8,889 nt of DNA from UBA1206 sp045643125 (GCA_045643125.1 JAZUKE010000098.1:1-8889), one strand, 5' to 3'; counted from the first letter of the stretch, positions 1 to 7,066 are shown. The notes: generated by a model not told the origin, from the letters alone. A program made the numbers and translations.

Positions 1-1284
1 AACCGTCAGCTATATAACAGCTTTGTTCGGCTTTTTAAGGACAGCGGCTATTCAAACGAGAGCAGCTTAAAAGAGCTAAAATATTACGCCGTAATATACA
101 GCGCCTTTGTTTACGCGAGCAAAACCTACTCTGAAAACACGAATCGACTGCTCAGACGGCTCCGTATTTTGAATCAAACAACCTGTTATCCATTCTTGCT
201 TCACGTTTTTGATGACTTTCATAATAGTGTCATTGATGAAGCCACCGTCGAAAAAATACTGCAGTTTATTCTCGCCTACCTCTTACGCAGACTTGTCTGC
301 GGGGTACCTTCCAATACTCTGCGTGGTTTGTTTACATACTTATATAACCGTATTTTCAAGGTATCCTCGAATAAACAGAAGTATTATGAAGCATTGAACA
401 AATTCCTGTTTACGGTTTCATCCAAGGACGTAATTCCTTCTGCGGCAGAATTTGAGCGAGCGCTTCAAAAGGCAAACATATATGGTAATCCTGCGCTTTG
501 CCGTTTTCTGCTTCTTGATATAGAAAACGGAGATGGAAAGGAAATCCTGCAAGCCGAAAATCTTACTATTGAACACATTATGCCGCAGACGCTCAGCGCC
601 GATTGGAATTATATTTCACCGGAAGAACACGAAGAGTATCTGCACACACTCGGCAATCTGTCTGTAACCGGCTATAATTCTGAACTATCCAATAAGAGTT
701 TCAAGCAAAAACAGGATATTATCCGTGTAAACTCGAAAGCAGTTATCCTTAATTCTGATGTTCTTGATAAAGAAAGCTGGCAGATTGCGGATATTCAAGC
801 TCGTGCCAAACGTCTGGCTGATATTGTTGCTAAACGATATCAGATCATTCGGGTTTCAGACGATACAATAGAGTTTGAGTATGTTGAAACCATGAGCCTT
901 GATAACTACGATGAAGTCACCGGTAAAAAACTGGTATCTTTCAAGCTGTTTGATGAAATCTACCGACAGAGCAAATATGCGCTAATGCTTTTGGATGTGA
1001 TCAAACTCCTTGACAAAAAGGTGCCCGGGAAATTAAAAGAACTGGCAGACAACACCTTCTCGTTCAATACGACCAAAAAGAAACATCCTCATTTGAATAC
1101 CGACGGCGTAGGAATGCGCTGGCCGTGGAAAATCACAGATGGAATCTATCTTGAAGCGAATCTGTCTGCACGGTCATGTATTCGCTTCATTGAAAACCTT
1201 CTTGCCGAATTTGGTTTTGATAAAGATCAGTTTTCTTTCAACATCATTGCAGAGGAGCCGAGCGAGGTTTCCGACGAAGATTGA
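1..1284 (+). CDS. GmrSD/DUF262-DUF1524-type HNH nuclease, C-terminal part (5' partial)
   Basis: The frame is open from the first base of the window, so the TTG at 169 is not the start; 427 residues are visible and the N-terminus (expected to hold the DUF262 ParB/Srx-like NTPase domain) lies outside. A DUF1524 HNH-like signature is clear: IEHIMPQ at nt 568-588, then a tryptophan and LGNL at 649-660, then LSNKSFKQK near 691-717. In GmrSD-type enzymes this region is the metal-dependent nuclease that cuts modified DNA. About 130 further residues with an aromatic-rich segment near nt 1105-1135 form an extra C-terminal domain I do not recognise. By family knowledge the likely role is a modification-dependent restriction enzyme or related anti-phage effector; substrate specificity cannot be read from this fragment. 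The next gene starts 168 bases downstream on the same strand, after a T-rich stretch. I am sure of the DUF1524 call and less sure of the defence role. Confidence 0.85.
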   Translation, partial: NRQLYNSFVRLFKDSGYSNESSLKELKYYAVIYSAFVYASKTYSENTNRLLRRLRILNQTTCYPFLLHVFDDFHNSVIDEATVEKILQFILAYLLRRLVCGVPSNTLRGLFTYLYNRIFKVSSNKQKYYEALNKFLFTVSSKDVIPSAAEFERALQKANIYGNPALCRFLLLDIENGDGKEILQAENLTIEHIMPQTLSADWNYISPEEHEEYLHTLGNLSVTGYNSELSNKSFKQKQDIIRVNSKAVILNSDVLDKESWQIADIQARAKRLADIVAKRYQIIRVSDDTIEFEYVETMSLDNYDEVTGKKLVSFKLFDEIYRQSKYALMLLDVIKLLDKKVPGKLKELADNTFSFNTTKKKHPHLNTDGVGMRWPWKITDGIYLEANLSARSCIRFIENLLAEFGFDKDQFSFNIIAEEPSEVSDED

Positions 1285-1436
1285 TATCATTGTTGTGAGC
1301 CATGATGTTTTCCTTGCGGTTTTTGTTGGTTTGGTCACTACATTATACCACAGTTAGAACTCTTTGGCTCTTTTTTATTTATTTTTTACTGTACACCATT
1401 TTTTGTGAAGAACCTAAAAGGTAATGTACTGCACCG

Positions 1437-1445
1437 AAAAGGAGG
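1437..1445 (+). promoter_or_regulatory. Ribosome-binding site fixing the start of the MBL-fold gene
   Basis: AAAAGGAGG lies 7 bases before the ATG at 1453. An in-frame GTG at 1405 would give a longer product, but it has no such site and would translate this purine tract, so the ATG at 1453 is preferred. Confidence 0.8.
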
Positions 1446-1452
1446 CGGCAGA

Positions 1453-2286
1453 ATGAAGATCACGGTGATAATCGAAGACAGATCATACAACGGGGAACTG
1501 ACGGGAAAGCACGGGCTGTCGTTATTGCTCCAAACCGAAAACGGCTGCGTACTGCTTGACGCGGGCAGCGACGAAAGCACATATAAAAACTACAAAAGTC
1601 TGGGCTTCGGCACCGATATCATCGACGCAATAGTGGTCTCGCACAACCATTATGACCATATCGGCGGTATTCCGCTTTTCCTTGAAAACTGCGACTCAAA
1701 GGTATATATCTCCGCTGACGCGGAAAACGAGTATTACAAAAAACGCTTTATGCACAGACGAAAAACGCTCAGCCGAACGGAGATATTGCGAAAGGACCGC
1801 GACCGTTTCGTATTCGTTGACGATCAGACGGAAATACTGCCGGGCGTTTTCGTGTGCCGTATAAAAGATCCCGACAAAGCGTTTTTCTGCAAGGATCACC
1901 GTCTTAAACGGCTGATCGGAAATCGACCGGCGCCGGACGATTTTACGCACGAGGTCTATATTGCCGTGATTGAAGACGCGTCGTGCGGGATCATATCTTC
2001 GTGCAGCCATAACGGAATAGTTAATATAATCAACGACGCAAAACGGCGTTTCCCGGACGCGGCTTTTGATTATTTCGTCGGTGGACTGCATATGTTCGGC
2101 AAAGATTCGGCGTCAATGAACTGTACAGAAAAACAGGCAAGGAAAGTCTTTGCATCCGTTGAAAAATCCGGACTGAAAAAAATATATACGGGGCATTGCA
2201 CCGGCGAAAAAGCATACGGCGTATTGACCGAAAACACAAATATCGGTTCGGAATATTTTTCTACCGGTGATTCGTTCGTTTTATAA
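1453..2286 (+). CDS. Metallo-beta-lactamase-fold hydrolase, COG1237 type
   Basis: A 277-residue cytoplasmic protein with no signal peptide. The metal-site motifs come in the usual order: SHNHYDHIGG with H64, H66, D68 and H69; SCSHNG with H186; GGLHMF with H213; and YTGHCTG with H248. The combination of CSHxGIVNII, GGxH and TGHCTG is typical of the COG1237 branch, often annotated as 7,8-dihydropterin-6-yl-methyl-4-(beta-D-ribofuranosyl)aminobenzene 5'-phosphate synthase-like after a methanogen homologue. That substrate is unlikely to apply in a bacterium, and the true substrate is unknown. The length is normal for the family and all metal ligands appear present, so the enzyme should be active. 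It is probably transcribed separately from the upstream nuclease gene, although no convincing promoter was seen. It ends only 22 bases from the stop of the convergent zinc-ribbon gene. Confidence 0.88.
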   Translation: MKITVIIEDRSYNGELTGKHGLSLLLQTENGCVLLDAGSDESTYKNYKSLGFGTDIIDAIVVSHNHYDHIGGIPLFLENCDSKVYISADAENEYYKKRFMHRRKTLSRTEILRKDRDRFVFVDDQTEILPGVFVCRIKDPDKAFFCKDHRLKRLIGNRPAPDDFTHEVYIAVIEDASCGIISSCSHNGIVNIINDAKRRFPDAAFDYFVGGLHMFGKDSASMNCTEKQARKVFASVEKSGLKKIYTGHCTGEKAYGVLTENTNIGSEYFSTGDSFVL

Positions 2287-2308
2287 GAAGAAAAACCGAC
2301 TTTTTGGA

Positions 2309-3322
2309 TCAGATCAGTCCTTCGCTGACGAGAAGATTTATGAGAGTAAGGATCATAATTATGAGCATCCCGACGGCATAATACAGAAACGCTTTCGGAA
2401 TGATCATTCTGTTGTTGTGTTCTTTCCTTCGCTCTTCCTCTTCAAGGTTGCGGAGGACTTTTTCATATTCCAGCTTCTTCCGGTATTCCTCTTCCGGAGT
2501 GAGCGGTCTTTGGTAGCCCTTGAAAGGATTTTTGCGGGGATATACCAGACGGTCGTTCGCTCTTTTTAATTCCGTCACTGTTTCATCGAGCTTTTTGTCG
2601 TTCAGCTCGGCAAATTCCCATTCTTTGTCGCGTCCGCAGATCTCGCATTTGTCGTAAGAAATCAAATTCTTATGACCGCAGCAGCAGATCCACGCGTTTT
2701 CGGTTTTCTGCGGCATAACGACTGCGGGATAAGTTTTTTCGACTTCCTTGTAGACGTTGAGCGTACTGTACGCGTATCGCTTTGCACTCTCGAGGTCGGA
2801 CATTTTATTGCTTTCGTTCGGAACGACGATACCGAGCTTTTCGGTCGAACCGTCCTTGTATTCGACGGACAAAAGCTCGAGAACGAGCTTTTTGCAATAG
2901 TTGTGCGGCAGCAGCATATACGCGGATCTGCCGAAAGATTCCGTGGGACGTATATAACGCTTTTCTTTTCTGCGGACGAGCCGTTTGTTCTTTTTCCAGG
3001 GCATACTGCGTATCCCGAGCGAGGCGTTTGACGCGGAATAAGTGAAATATACCTTTGTTGTCTGCGGGATATCGGCGTCGTGATAAAGCAGGAGCCGTAT
3101 GGAGAGAGAAGCTATCTCTTTTTCCGAAAGATTACGGAACGTGAATGACGCGAAAAGCTCACCCGTGTCTTCGTCACGGATCGTTATGCCTTCCTGCGCT
3201 TGTACGGGCGAGCCTTCGACGATCGAGTTGAACTCAAAAGTGTCGATTATTCGGTATATGCGCTCTCTGTCTTTCAGCATCTGTTTTCTTTGCTTTAACG
3301 TGTACTTTACCGTATCTTTCAA
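2309..3322 (-). CDS. Zinc-ribbon, C-terminally membrane-anchored protein (paralogue A)
   Basis: A 337-residue protein of unknown function starting at a TTG at 3322. Residues 1-170 form a soluble, probably beta-rich domain, containing the segment YFTYSASNASLGIR. A zinc ribbon follows at 211-230 (WICCCGHKN...CEICG; likely ligands C213, C215, C226 and C229, though C214 could also serve). Then comes a charged, probably coiled-coil segment (about 275-303) and one membrane helix at about 311-333, with only a few residues after it. There is no signal peptide, so the protein is probably tail-anchored with its bulk in the cytoplasm. The TTG is favoured because an in-frame TGA lies just upstream, overlapping the ribosome-binding site AGGGAG (3332-3337), which is 9 bases away. 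It lies 41 bases after its close paralogue and is almost certainly in the same operon. I do not recognise the N-terminal domain. Confidence 0.75.
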   Translation of the reverse strand: MKDTVKYTLKQRKQMLKDRERIYRIIDTFEFNSIVEGSPVQAQEGITIRDEDTGELFASFTFRNLSEKEIASLSIRLLLYHDADIPQTTKVYFTYSASNASLGIRSMPWKKNKRLVRRKEKRYIRPTESFGRSAYMLLPHNYCKKLVLELLSVEYKDGSTEKLGIVVPNESNKMSDLESAKRYAYSTLNVYKEVEKTYPAVVMPQKTENAWICCCGHKNLISYDKCEICGRDKEWEFAELNDKKLDETVTELKRANDRLVYPRKNPFKGYQRPLTPEEEYRKKLEYEKVLRNLEEEERRKEHNNRMIIPKAFLYYAVGMLIIMILTLINLLVSEGLI

Positions 3323-3363
3323 AAAAGATCACTCCCTTGAATAAAAAGTGTATGTTTTTCCGA

Positions 3364-4374
3364 TCAAAAACTCTGCCCGGTAACGATGACCTGTATAACA
3401 TAAAGGATCAGAATAATAAACATTATGCCGGCATAATACATAATTGCTTTCGGAATTATCATTCTCCGGTTATGCTCTCTCTTTTCATCTTCCTTCGCCA
3501 GGTTGCGAAGGACTTTTTGATATTCCAGCTTCTTCTCGTATATCTGATCTTCGGTGAGCGGCTTTTCGTACCCTTTGAAATTGTCTTTGCTTATTACGTT
3601 GTGGTCGTTTGCCCATTTCAGTTCAAGCACGGTCTCATTCAGTTTTTTGTCGTTTATTTCGGCAAATTCCCAGTCCTTGCTTCTTCCGCACTGCTCGCAT
3701 TTGTCATAAGATATCAGATTCTTGTGACCGCAGCAGCAGATCCACGCGCTTTCGCTTTTCTGCGGTATGACAACGGCGGGATGAGCTTTTTCGGTTTCCT
3801 TGTAGACGTTGAGCTTTTCGTAAGCGTATTTCTTTGCAAAATTGAGTTCGGACATTTTTTTGCTTTTGTTTTCAACCATTTTGTCAAGTCTTTCGGTCGA
3901 TCCGTCTCTGTATTCGACCGACACAAGCTCAAGCTCGACTTTTCTGAAATACCCGTCCGGCAGTTCGATATACGCGCATTTGCCGAAGTATTCGGTGGGA
4001 CGTATACAACGATTTTCTTTTCCGAAACGGAAAGATTTCTCCTTTTCTCCCGGAAAACCGCGTATCCCGAGCGATGCGTTTGCTGCGGAATAAGTGAAAT
4101 ATATTTTTGTTATGTACGGAATATTCACGTCGCGGTAAAGGAGGAGACGAATGGTGAGGGAAGCAATATCTTTTTCCGAAAGATTCTGAAACGCAAAACA
4201 CGCGAAAAGCTCGTGCGTTTTGTTGTCGCAGATAGTGTAGCCTTCCTGAAGCTGTACCGGCGAGCCGTCGACGATCGAAGGAAATTCAAAGCGTTCGATT
4301 ATCCTGTAAAGCCGATTTCTGTCTTTACGCATACGCAGCCTTTGCTTTAACGTGTACTTTACCGTATCTTTCAA
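3364..4374 (-). CDS. Zinc-ribbon, C-terminally membrane-anchored protein (paralogue B)
   Basis: A 336-residue paralogue of the downstream gene, colinear without gaps through about residue 260, with roughly two thirds of residues identical by eye. The zinc-ribbon segment from WICCCGHKN to CEQCG is almost unchanged (ligands C213, C215, C226 and C229), and one membrane helix sits at about 310-332, at the extreme C-terminus. A GTG at 4383 would add three residues, but it overlaps the ribosome-binding site; the TTG at 4374 matches the paralogue's start exactly and is preferred. From that TTG onward the two genes are identical over the first 35 bases, suggesting recent duplication or gene conversion. 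This is the first gene after the promoter near 4677-4705 and its structured leader. The function is unknown; the layout (zinc ribbon plus tail anchor, behind a BlaI-type regulatory unit) suggests an envelope-associated role, which is inference. Confidence 0.75.
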   Translation of the reverse strand: MKDTVKYTLKQRLRMRKDRNRLYRIIERFEFPSIVDGSPVQLQEGYTICDNKTHELFACFAFQNLSEKDIASLTIRLLLYRDVNIPYITKIYFTYSAANASLGIRGFPGEKEKSFRFGKENRCIRPTEYFGKCAYIELPDGYFRKVELELVSVEYRDGSTERLDKMVENKSKKMSELNFAKKYAYEKLNVYKETEKAHPAVVIPQKSESAWICCCGHKNLISYDKCEQCGRSKDWEFAEINDKKLNETVLELKWANDHNVISKDNFKGYEKPLTEDQIYEKKLEYQKVLRNLAKEDEKREHNRRMIIPKAIMYYAGIMFIILILYVIQVIVTGQSF

Positions 4375-4382
4375 AAAAATCA

Positions 4383-4390
4383 CTCCTTTC
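4383..4390 (-). promoter_or_regulatory. Ribosome-binding site deciding the TTG start of paralogue B
   Basis: Read on the minus strand, GAAAGGAG is followed by TG and then the T-rich run leading to the TTG at 4374, a spacing of 8 bases. The alternative GTG at 4383 begins on the last base of this motif and so cannot be served by it. Paralogue A has the same arrangement (AGGGAG at 3332-3337 before a TTG). Confidence 0.6.
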
Positions 4391-4447
4391 GTTTTGATTT
4401 TCGTTTGGGTAGCGCATTTACGGCTAATGACTTGCGATAGGCGGACT

Positions 4448-4601
4448 CCCGCAGAGCGGGTGAGAGATTTTTGATATCGGAAAGGGGTGTACCGATATCT
4501 TTGAACAATATTGAAATAATAATGGAGTCAGGATTTTATCTCTCGTCATTTGTCGGCACAAATAAGTGCCGTCGGTGGCAATCTCTCACCCGCTCCGCGG
4601 G
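4448..4601. repeat. Large nested inverted-repeat element (possible structured RNA, BIME- or MITE-like)
   Basis: The arms 4448-4469 and 4580-4601 are complementary over 22 bases with one mismatch. Each arm begins with its own small palindrome: CCCGC-AGA-GCGGG at 4448-4460 and CCCGC-TCC-GCGGG at 4589-4601. Inside are two further hairpins: GATATCGG (4473-4480) with CCGATATC (4492-4499), and CGGCAC (4554-4559) with GTGCCG (4566-4571). The whole lies in the leader between the minus-strand promoter and paralogue B, so it should be transcribed with that operon. Two palindromic ends in opposite orientation around a short core resemble REP/BIME or MITE elements, and the same geometry would fold as a multi-branched RNA. 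No ORF of note lies inside. I do not recognise a known riboswitch or ncRNA class. Confidence 0.6.
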
Positions 4602-4676
4602 AATTTTTATTGAAAAGCGATTTGGCATCTGCCTTTTCTATCCAGCCTGCACGACTACAATAGTTTATCCGAGTAC

Positions 4677-4705
4677 ATACTACCACATTAGTGCGATTTT
4701 GTCAA
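4677..4705 (-). promoter_or_regulatory. Sigma-A promoter for the zinc-ribbon operon
   Basis: Read on the minus strand, TTGACA (4705-4700) and TAGTAT (4682-4677) are separated by exactly 17 bases. The predicted transcription start is near 4670, giving a leader of about 295 bases before paralogue B. It sits between the terminator of the receptor gene and the structured repeat, so the zinc-ribbon genes appear to be an independent transcription unit. Confidence 0.65.
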
Positions 4706-4724
4706 TACTATTTTAGTAGTGTGA
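4679..4724. promoter_or_regulatory. Candidate BlaI-type operators at the zinc-ribbon promoter
   Basis: TACTA-TTT-TAGTA (4706-4718) abuts the -35 box. Its outer side carries AGTAGTGTGA (4715-4724), which is the exact reverse complement of TCACACTACT in the operator of the blaI-like gene (7046-7055). A second symmetric pair, ACTA-CCACAT-TAGT (4679-4692), overlaps the -10 box. Repressors of this family bind dyads built from such half-sites. Binding by the local repressor is inference. Confidence 0.45.
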
Positions 4725-4735
4725 GCAAAAAATAA

Positions 4736-4763
4736 AAAAGAAACGGCAAAATCCGTTTCTTTT
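4736..4763 (-). terminator. Rho-independent terminator of the blaI-blaR1-like operon
   Basis: An 11-bp perfect stem, AAAAGAAACGG with CCGTTTCTTTT, encloses a 6-base loop. On the minus strand it lies 14 bases after the stop of the receptor gene and is followed by a T-rich run. The A-rich opposite side could let it act in both directions. Confidence 0.85.
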
Positions 4764-4777
4764 CAGCGTTTATTTGA

Positions 4778-6655
4778 TCATTTCTTGATATATTCGTTTG
4801 GCGGGCAGACCTGGAAGATGAACGTTGTGTAATAATAGCCGTCCGATCCGAACCACACGGGTTCGGCGGTAAGGAACAGATAGTAACCGTCCGCGGTTCT
4901 GGGCGGATTTTCTGACACAAATCCCATACTTTGCCTTACTGCTTCAAAATAAGCGGAAAAGTCGCCTGTCTCTCCGCTCACGGCAATAAATATGCCGTTT
5001 TTCCTCTGTTCGATGCTTCGTACCGTAAGGCTTTCGGCAGGGGAAGAATTGATTCGTTCCCTCCATTCTTCAACTTTCGCGGTCGTCAGACTGTCATAGG
5101 GGTTCGGAAAGTTTTCGGGGAGGTGTTCCGTCGGCCATTCGTCAAAGACGATCTCTTCAAGCCCGAGATCGGTGTTTTCATCCGGGAACTTCCAATAAAG
5201 GTGATCTCCGATGGGCTCCGACGGCTCGACAACGATTTCAAACGCGTATCCCGTGGGACTGTTTTCGGCTATTGGCGTAAGATGCTCGCCGTAATATGCC
5301 GACCATATATCGCTCTCGTAAGCCGTGACTTTCAGACCGTCCCTGCGGTAATACGAATTCGATCCCGTTTCGTCGGCTTTGTTAGGGATATATCCTTTTC
5401 CCATCAGCTTTTTCAAAAACGTATATAAGTACGAATTCCCCCCTGCTTTTTTGCCGAAAAGCACTATCCTTACCGTGTCGCCGTCGTGTTCAACGGAATA
5501 TATCTCCGTATACGGCGGAACGGGTATATCCTCGGGCAAAAGCTCGGAAGGCCATTGCAGTTCGCTTTCTGCGATTTCTTCGCTCGTTTCGGAAATTTCA
5601 AAAGACGTATCGGTTTCGCTTTCTTCGCTGATGATATTGTCTTTTTCGTCATCATTTGCTACGGCGCTCGTGCCGAATACGGCAAAGACCGCACCGACGA
5701 TCAGAACCGACGCAAGCAACGCGGCAACGGAACGCTTCTTTCCGCTTACTATCGTTTTAACTCTCTCTTCGACGGCGTTTTTGCCGAAAGCGCTTGTAAA
5801 TACGCTGTAACGTCTTCTGCTTTCTTCCATATTGAGGAGCGCCAGCGCGTATGACTTGCGTGAAGAGCCGCCCATCTTATTTATGACGGATTCATCGCAG
5901 GCAAGCTCCATATCGCGGTTGGCGACGAAGAGCATCACCCATACGAGCGGATTGAACCAATGCACGCAGAGCGTAAGAACGAGCAGCAGTTTTTTGATGC
6001 CGTCAAAATGCTTTATGTGAGTTTCCTCGTGCATAAGAACGTATTTCAGCGTTTCGGTGTCTTTAAGATTCGTCGATTCGGGCAGCAGTATCACCGGACG
6101 GAATATGCCGTAGGTGAGCGGTGTCGTTACGTCCGCCGAAAGGCTTACGCGGATATTTTTCGCCCCGAATTTGTTTTCGGTGACTTCAAACGAATTTTTC
6201 GTGAACTTTCTGCACGTCACGATGCCGTAAAAAGCAAAGGTACACAGCATCAGTCCGCCGACGGCGAAATATACGGCGGCAAATACGTTTATCTCTTTGC
6301 CGCTTGTCTGCGTGTTCGGCTTCTGCGGCACGATCGTTCTGTTTTCGGACGGCGTTGCCGGCACGTTATTTTCTTCGTTATGCTCCTCGGTGACGACGGA
6401 CGGCACGAACGGAACGACGGGTATGTTTTCCGTCGGCGTGACGTCAACGGACGGCAAAACGGTCTGCTCTTTCGGCAGCATTGAACGTATGCTGTACTCA
6501 AAAGGCAGCGAAAAAGGCAAAAGCAGCCGTAATACGGCGACGCCCCAAAGGATCAGAAACAATCTTCTCGGCGTTCTGCCTTTGGCAAACATCCTGACAA
6601 GCAGTACGGCAAGGATCATCGCTCCGCCGGAAATGCTCATATCAAGGATGCTCAT
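4778..6655 (-). CDS. BlaR1/MecR1-like M56 metalloprotease receptor with a non-penicillin-binding ectodomain
   Basis: A 625-residue membrane protein. The start at 6655 overlaps the upstream repressor's stop (ATGA) and has GGGGAGG 4 bases before it; an in-frame start 30 bases further up would lie inside the repressor gene. Membrane helices are seen at about 3-22, 31-50, 121-147, 221-245 and 309-328. The M56 protease motif HEETH is at 209-213, with likely third ligand E250 in MELACDE. Family receptors sense a ligand outside, become activated, and trigger cleavage of the BlaI partner. Here the ectodomain is atypical: after an acidic linker (about 335-365), two related modules begin with WPSELLPEDIP (368-378) and WPTEHLPENFP (507-517). 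No SxxK acylation motif of the beta-lactam sensor domain was found in residues 330-625. The ligand is therefore unknown. A strong terminator follows. Confidence 0.85.
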   Translation of the reverse strand: MSILDMSISGGAMILAVLLVRMFAKGRTPRRLFLILWGVAVLRLLLPFSLPFEYSIRSMLPKEQTVLPSVDVTPTENIPVVPFVPSVVTEEHNEENNVPATPSENRTIVPQKPNTQTSGKEINVFAAVYFAVGGLMLCTFAFYGIVTCRKFTKNSFEVTENKFGAKNIRVSLSADVTTPLTYGIFRPVILLPESTNLKDTETLKYVLMHEETHIKHFDGIKKLLLVLTLCVHWFNPLVWVMLFVANRDMELACDESVINKMGGSSRKSYALALLNMEESRRRYSVFTSAFGKNAVEERVKTIVSGKKRSVAALLASVLIVGAVFAVFGTSAVANDDEKDNIISEESETDTSFEISETSEEIAESELQWPSELLPEDIPVPPYTEIYSVEHDGDTVRIVLFGKKAGGNSYLYTFLKKLMGKGYIPNKADETGSNSYYRRDGLKVTAYESDIWSAYYGEHLTPIAENSPTGYAFEIVVEPSEPIGDHLYWKFPDENTDLGLEEIVFDEWPTEHLPENFPNPYDSLTTAKVEEWRERINSSPAESLTVRSIEQRKNGIFIAVSGETGDFSAYFEAVRQSMGFVSENPPRTADGYYLFLTAEPVWFGSDGYYYTTFIFQVCPPNEYIKK

Positions 6656-7023
6656 TTTGCCTCCCCGGTCTGTTCGTCGACCCATTCACGCAGCTTTTCA
6701 AGCTGTTCCTTGCTCATCGTTTTGCTGTTCAGCAGCGTTGCGAAGAGTGTCTCGGGGGAGCCGTAAAACAGTTTGTCCACAAGCTCTTCGACCTCGTCCG
6801 CTCTTACTTCGTCAATGCTTATCAGCGCGTGACATATAAAGCCCGGGTCACGTCTTTCTATCGCGCCCTTCTCCATACATCTTTTGATTATGGTATACGT
6901 CGTGTTCATATGCCAGCCGATCTGCTCGCCGAGTATGAGCGAGACCTGCTTTGCGCTGATGTCACCGTGTTCCCACAGGACTTTCATAATCTTCATTTCC
7001 GAATCAAAAAGCTTTATTGCCAT
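6652..7023 (-). CDS. BlaI/MecI/CopY-family winged-helix repressor
   Basis: A 123-residue cytoplasmic DNA-binding protein of the usual family length (Penicillinase_R). The N-terminal winged helix (about 1-70) includes LFDSEMKIMKVLWEHGDIS and a recognition-helix segment around NTTYTIIKRCMEKGAI (40-55); the C-terminal helices (about 72-118) are the expected dimerisation and cleavage region. A purine-rich GAGAGGAAG precedes the ATG. The gene lies directly behind a consensus promoter whose start point is covered by a palindrome, so autorepression is likely. It overlaps the M56 receptor gene by 4 bases, the standard repressor-protease pairing, in which receptor activation inactivates the repressor. 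The link to beta-lactams is not supported, because the partner lacks the penicillin-binding sensor. Confidence 0.92.
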   Translation of the reverse strand: MAIKLFDSEMKIMKVLWEHGDISAKQVSLILGEQIGWHMNTTYTIIKRCMEKGAIERRDPGFICHALISIDEVRADEVEELVDKLFYGSPETLFATLLNSKTMSKEQLEKLREWVDEQTGEAK

Positions 7024-7045
7024 GATCGCATCTTCCTCTCAATTA

Positions 7046-7065
7046 TCACACTACTGCAGTAATGT
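7046..7065. promoter_or_regulatory. Palindromic operator of the blaI-like gene
   Basis: ACACTACTGCAGTAATGT (7048-7065) is an 18-base palindrome with a single mismatched pair. It lies immediately downstream of the -10 box over the predicted transcription start, the usual position for BlaI/MecI autorepression. The 10-base segment TCACACTACT (7046-7055) recurs, inverted, at the zinc-ribbon promoter. Confidence 0.65.
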
Positions 7066-7066
7066 C

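Noticed and set aside
1297..1376. GAGCCA (1297-1302) and TGGCTC (1365-1370) followed by a T run, as a terminator for the nuclease gene
   Set aside because: The loop would be about 60 bases and the stem only 6 bp; the T-rich tail is suggestive, but the hairpin is too weak to call.
1335..1450. Possible third operator or promoter for the MBL gene (TCACTACATTATACC; TTTACTGTACACC)
   Set aside because: It resembles the BlaI half-site only loosely, lacks good dyad symmetry, and no consensus -35/-10 pair with proper spacing is present.
2280..2310. Bidirectional terminator between the convergent MBL and zinc-ribbon genes (AAAAACCGACTTTTT)
   Set aside because: The stem is only A-T pairs with no GC core, so it is not a credible hairpin.
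3337..4350. 337-codon plus-strand frame opposite paralogue B, and similar long frames opposite paralogue A and the receptor gene
   Set aside because: These are antisense shadows of the real minus-strand genes. They have no domains or ribosome-binding sites and are rich in F, R and V as expected from complementary codons.
4448..4601. Retron-like ncRNA, given inverted repeats flanking inner hairpins
   Set aside because: No reverse transcriptase or accessory effector gene is nearby, and no branching-guanosine context could be identified.
4471..4716. 81-codon plus-strand frame in the leader region
   Set aside because: It runs through the inverted repeat and the opposite-strand promoter, has no ribosome-binding site and no protein-like composition.
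4778..7023. Calling the regulator-receptor pair a beta-lactam resistance system
   Set aside because: There is no penicillin-binding sensor motif in the receptor and no class A or D beta-lactamase in the window; the MBL-fold protein is a COG1237 type, on the other strand and outside the operon.
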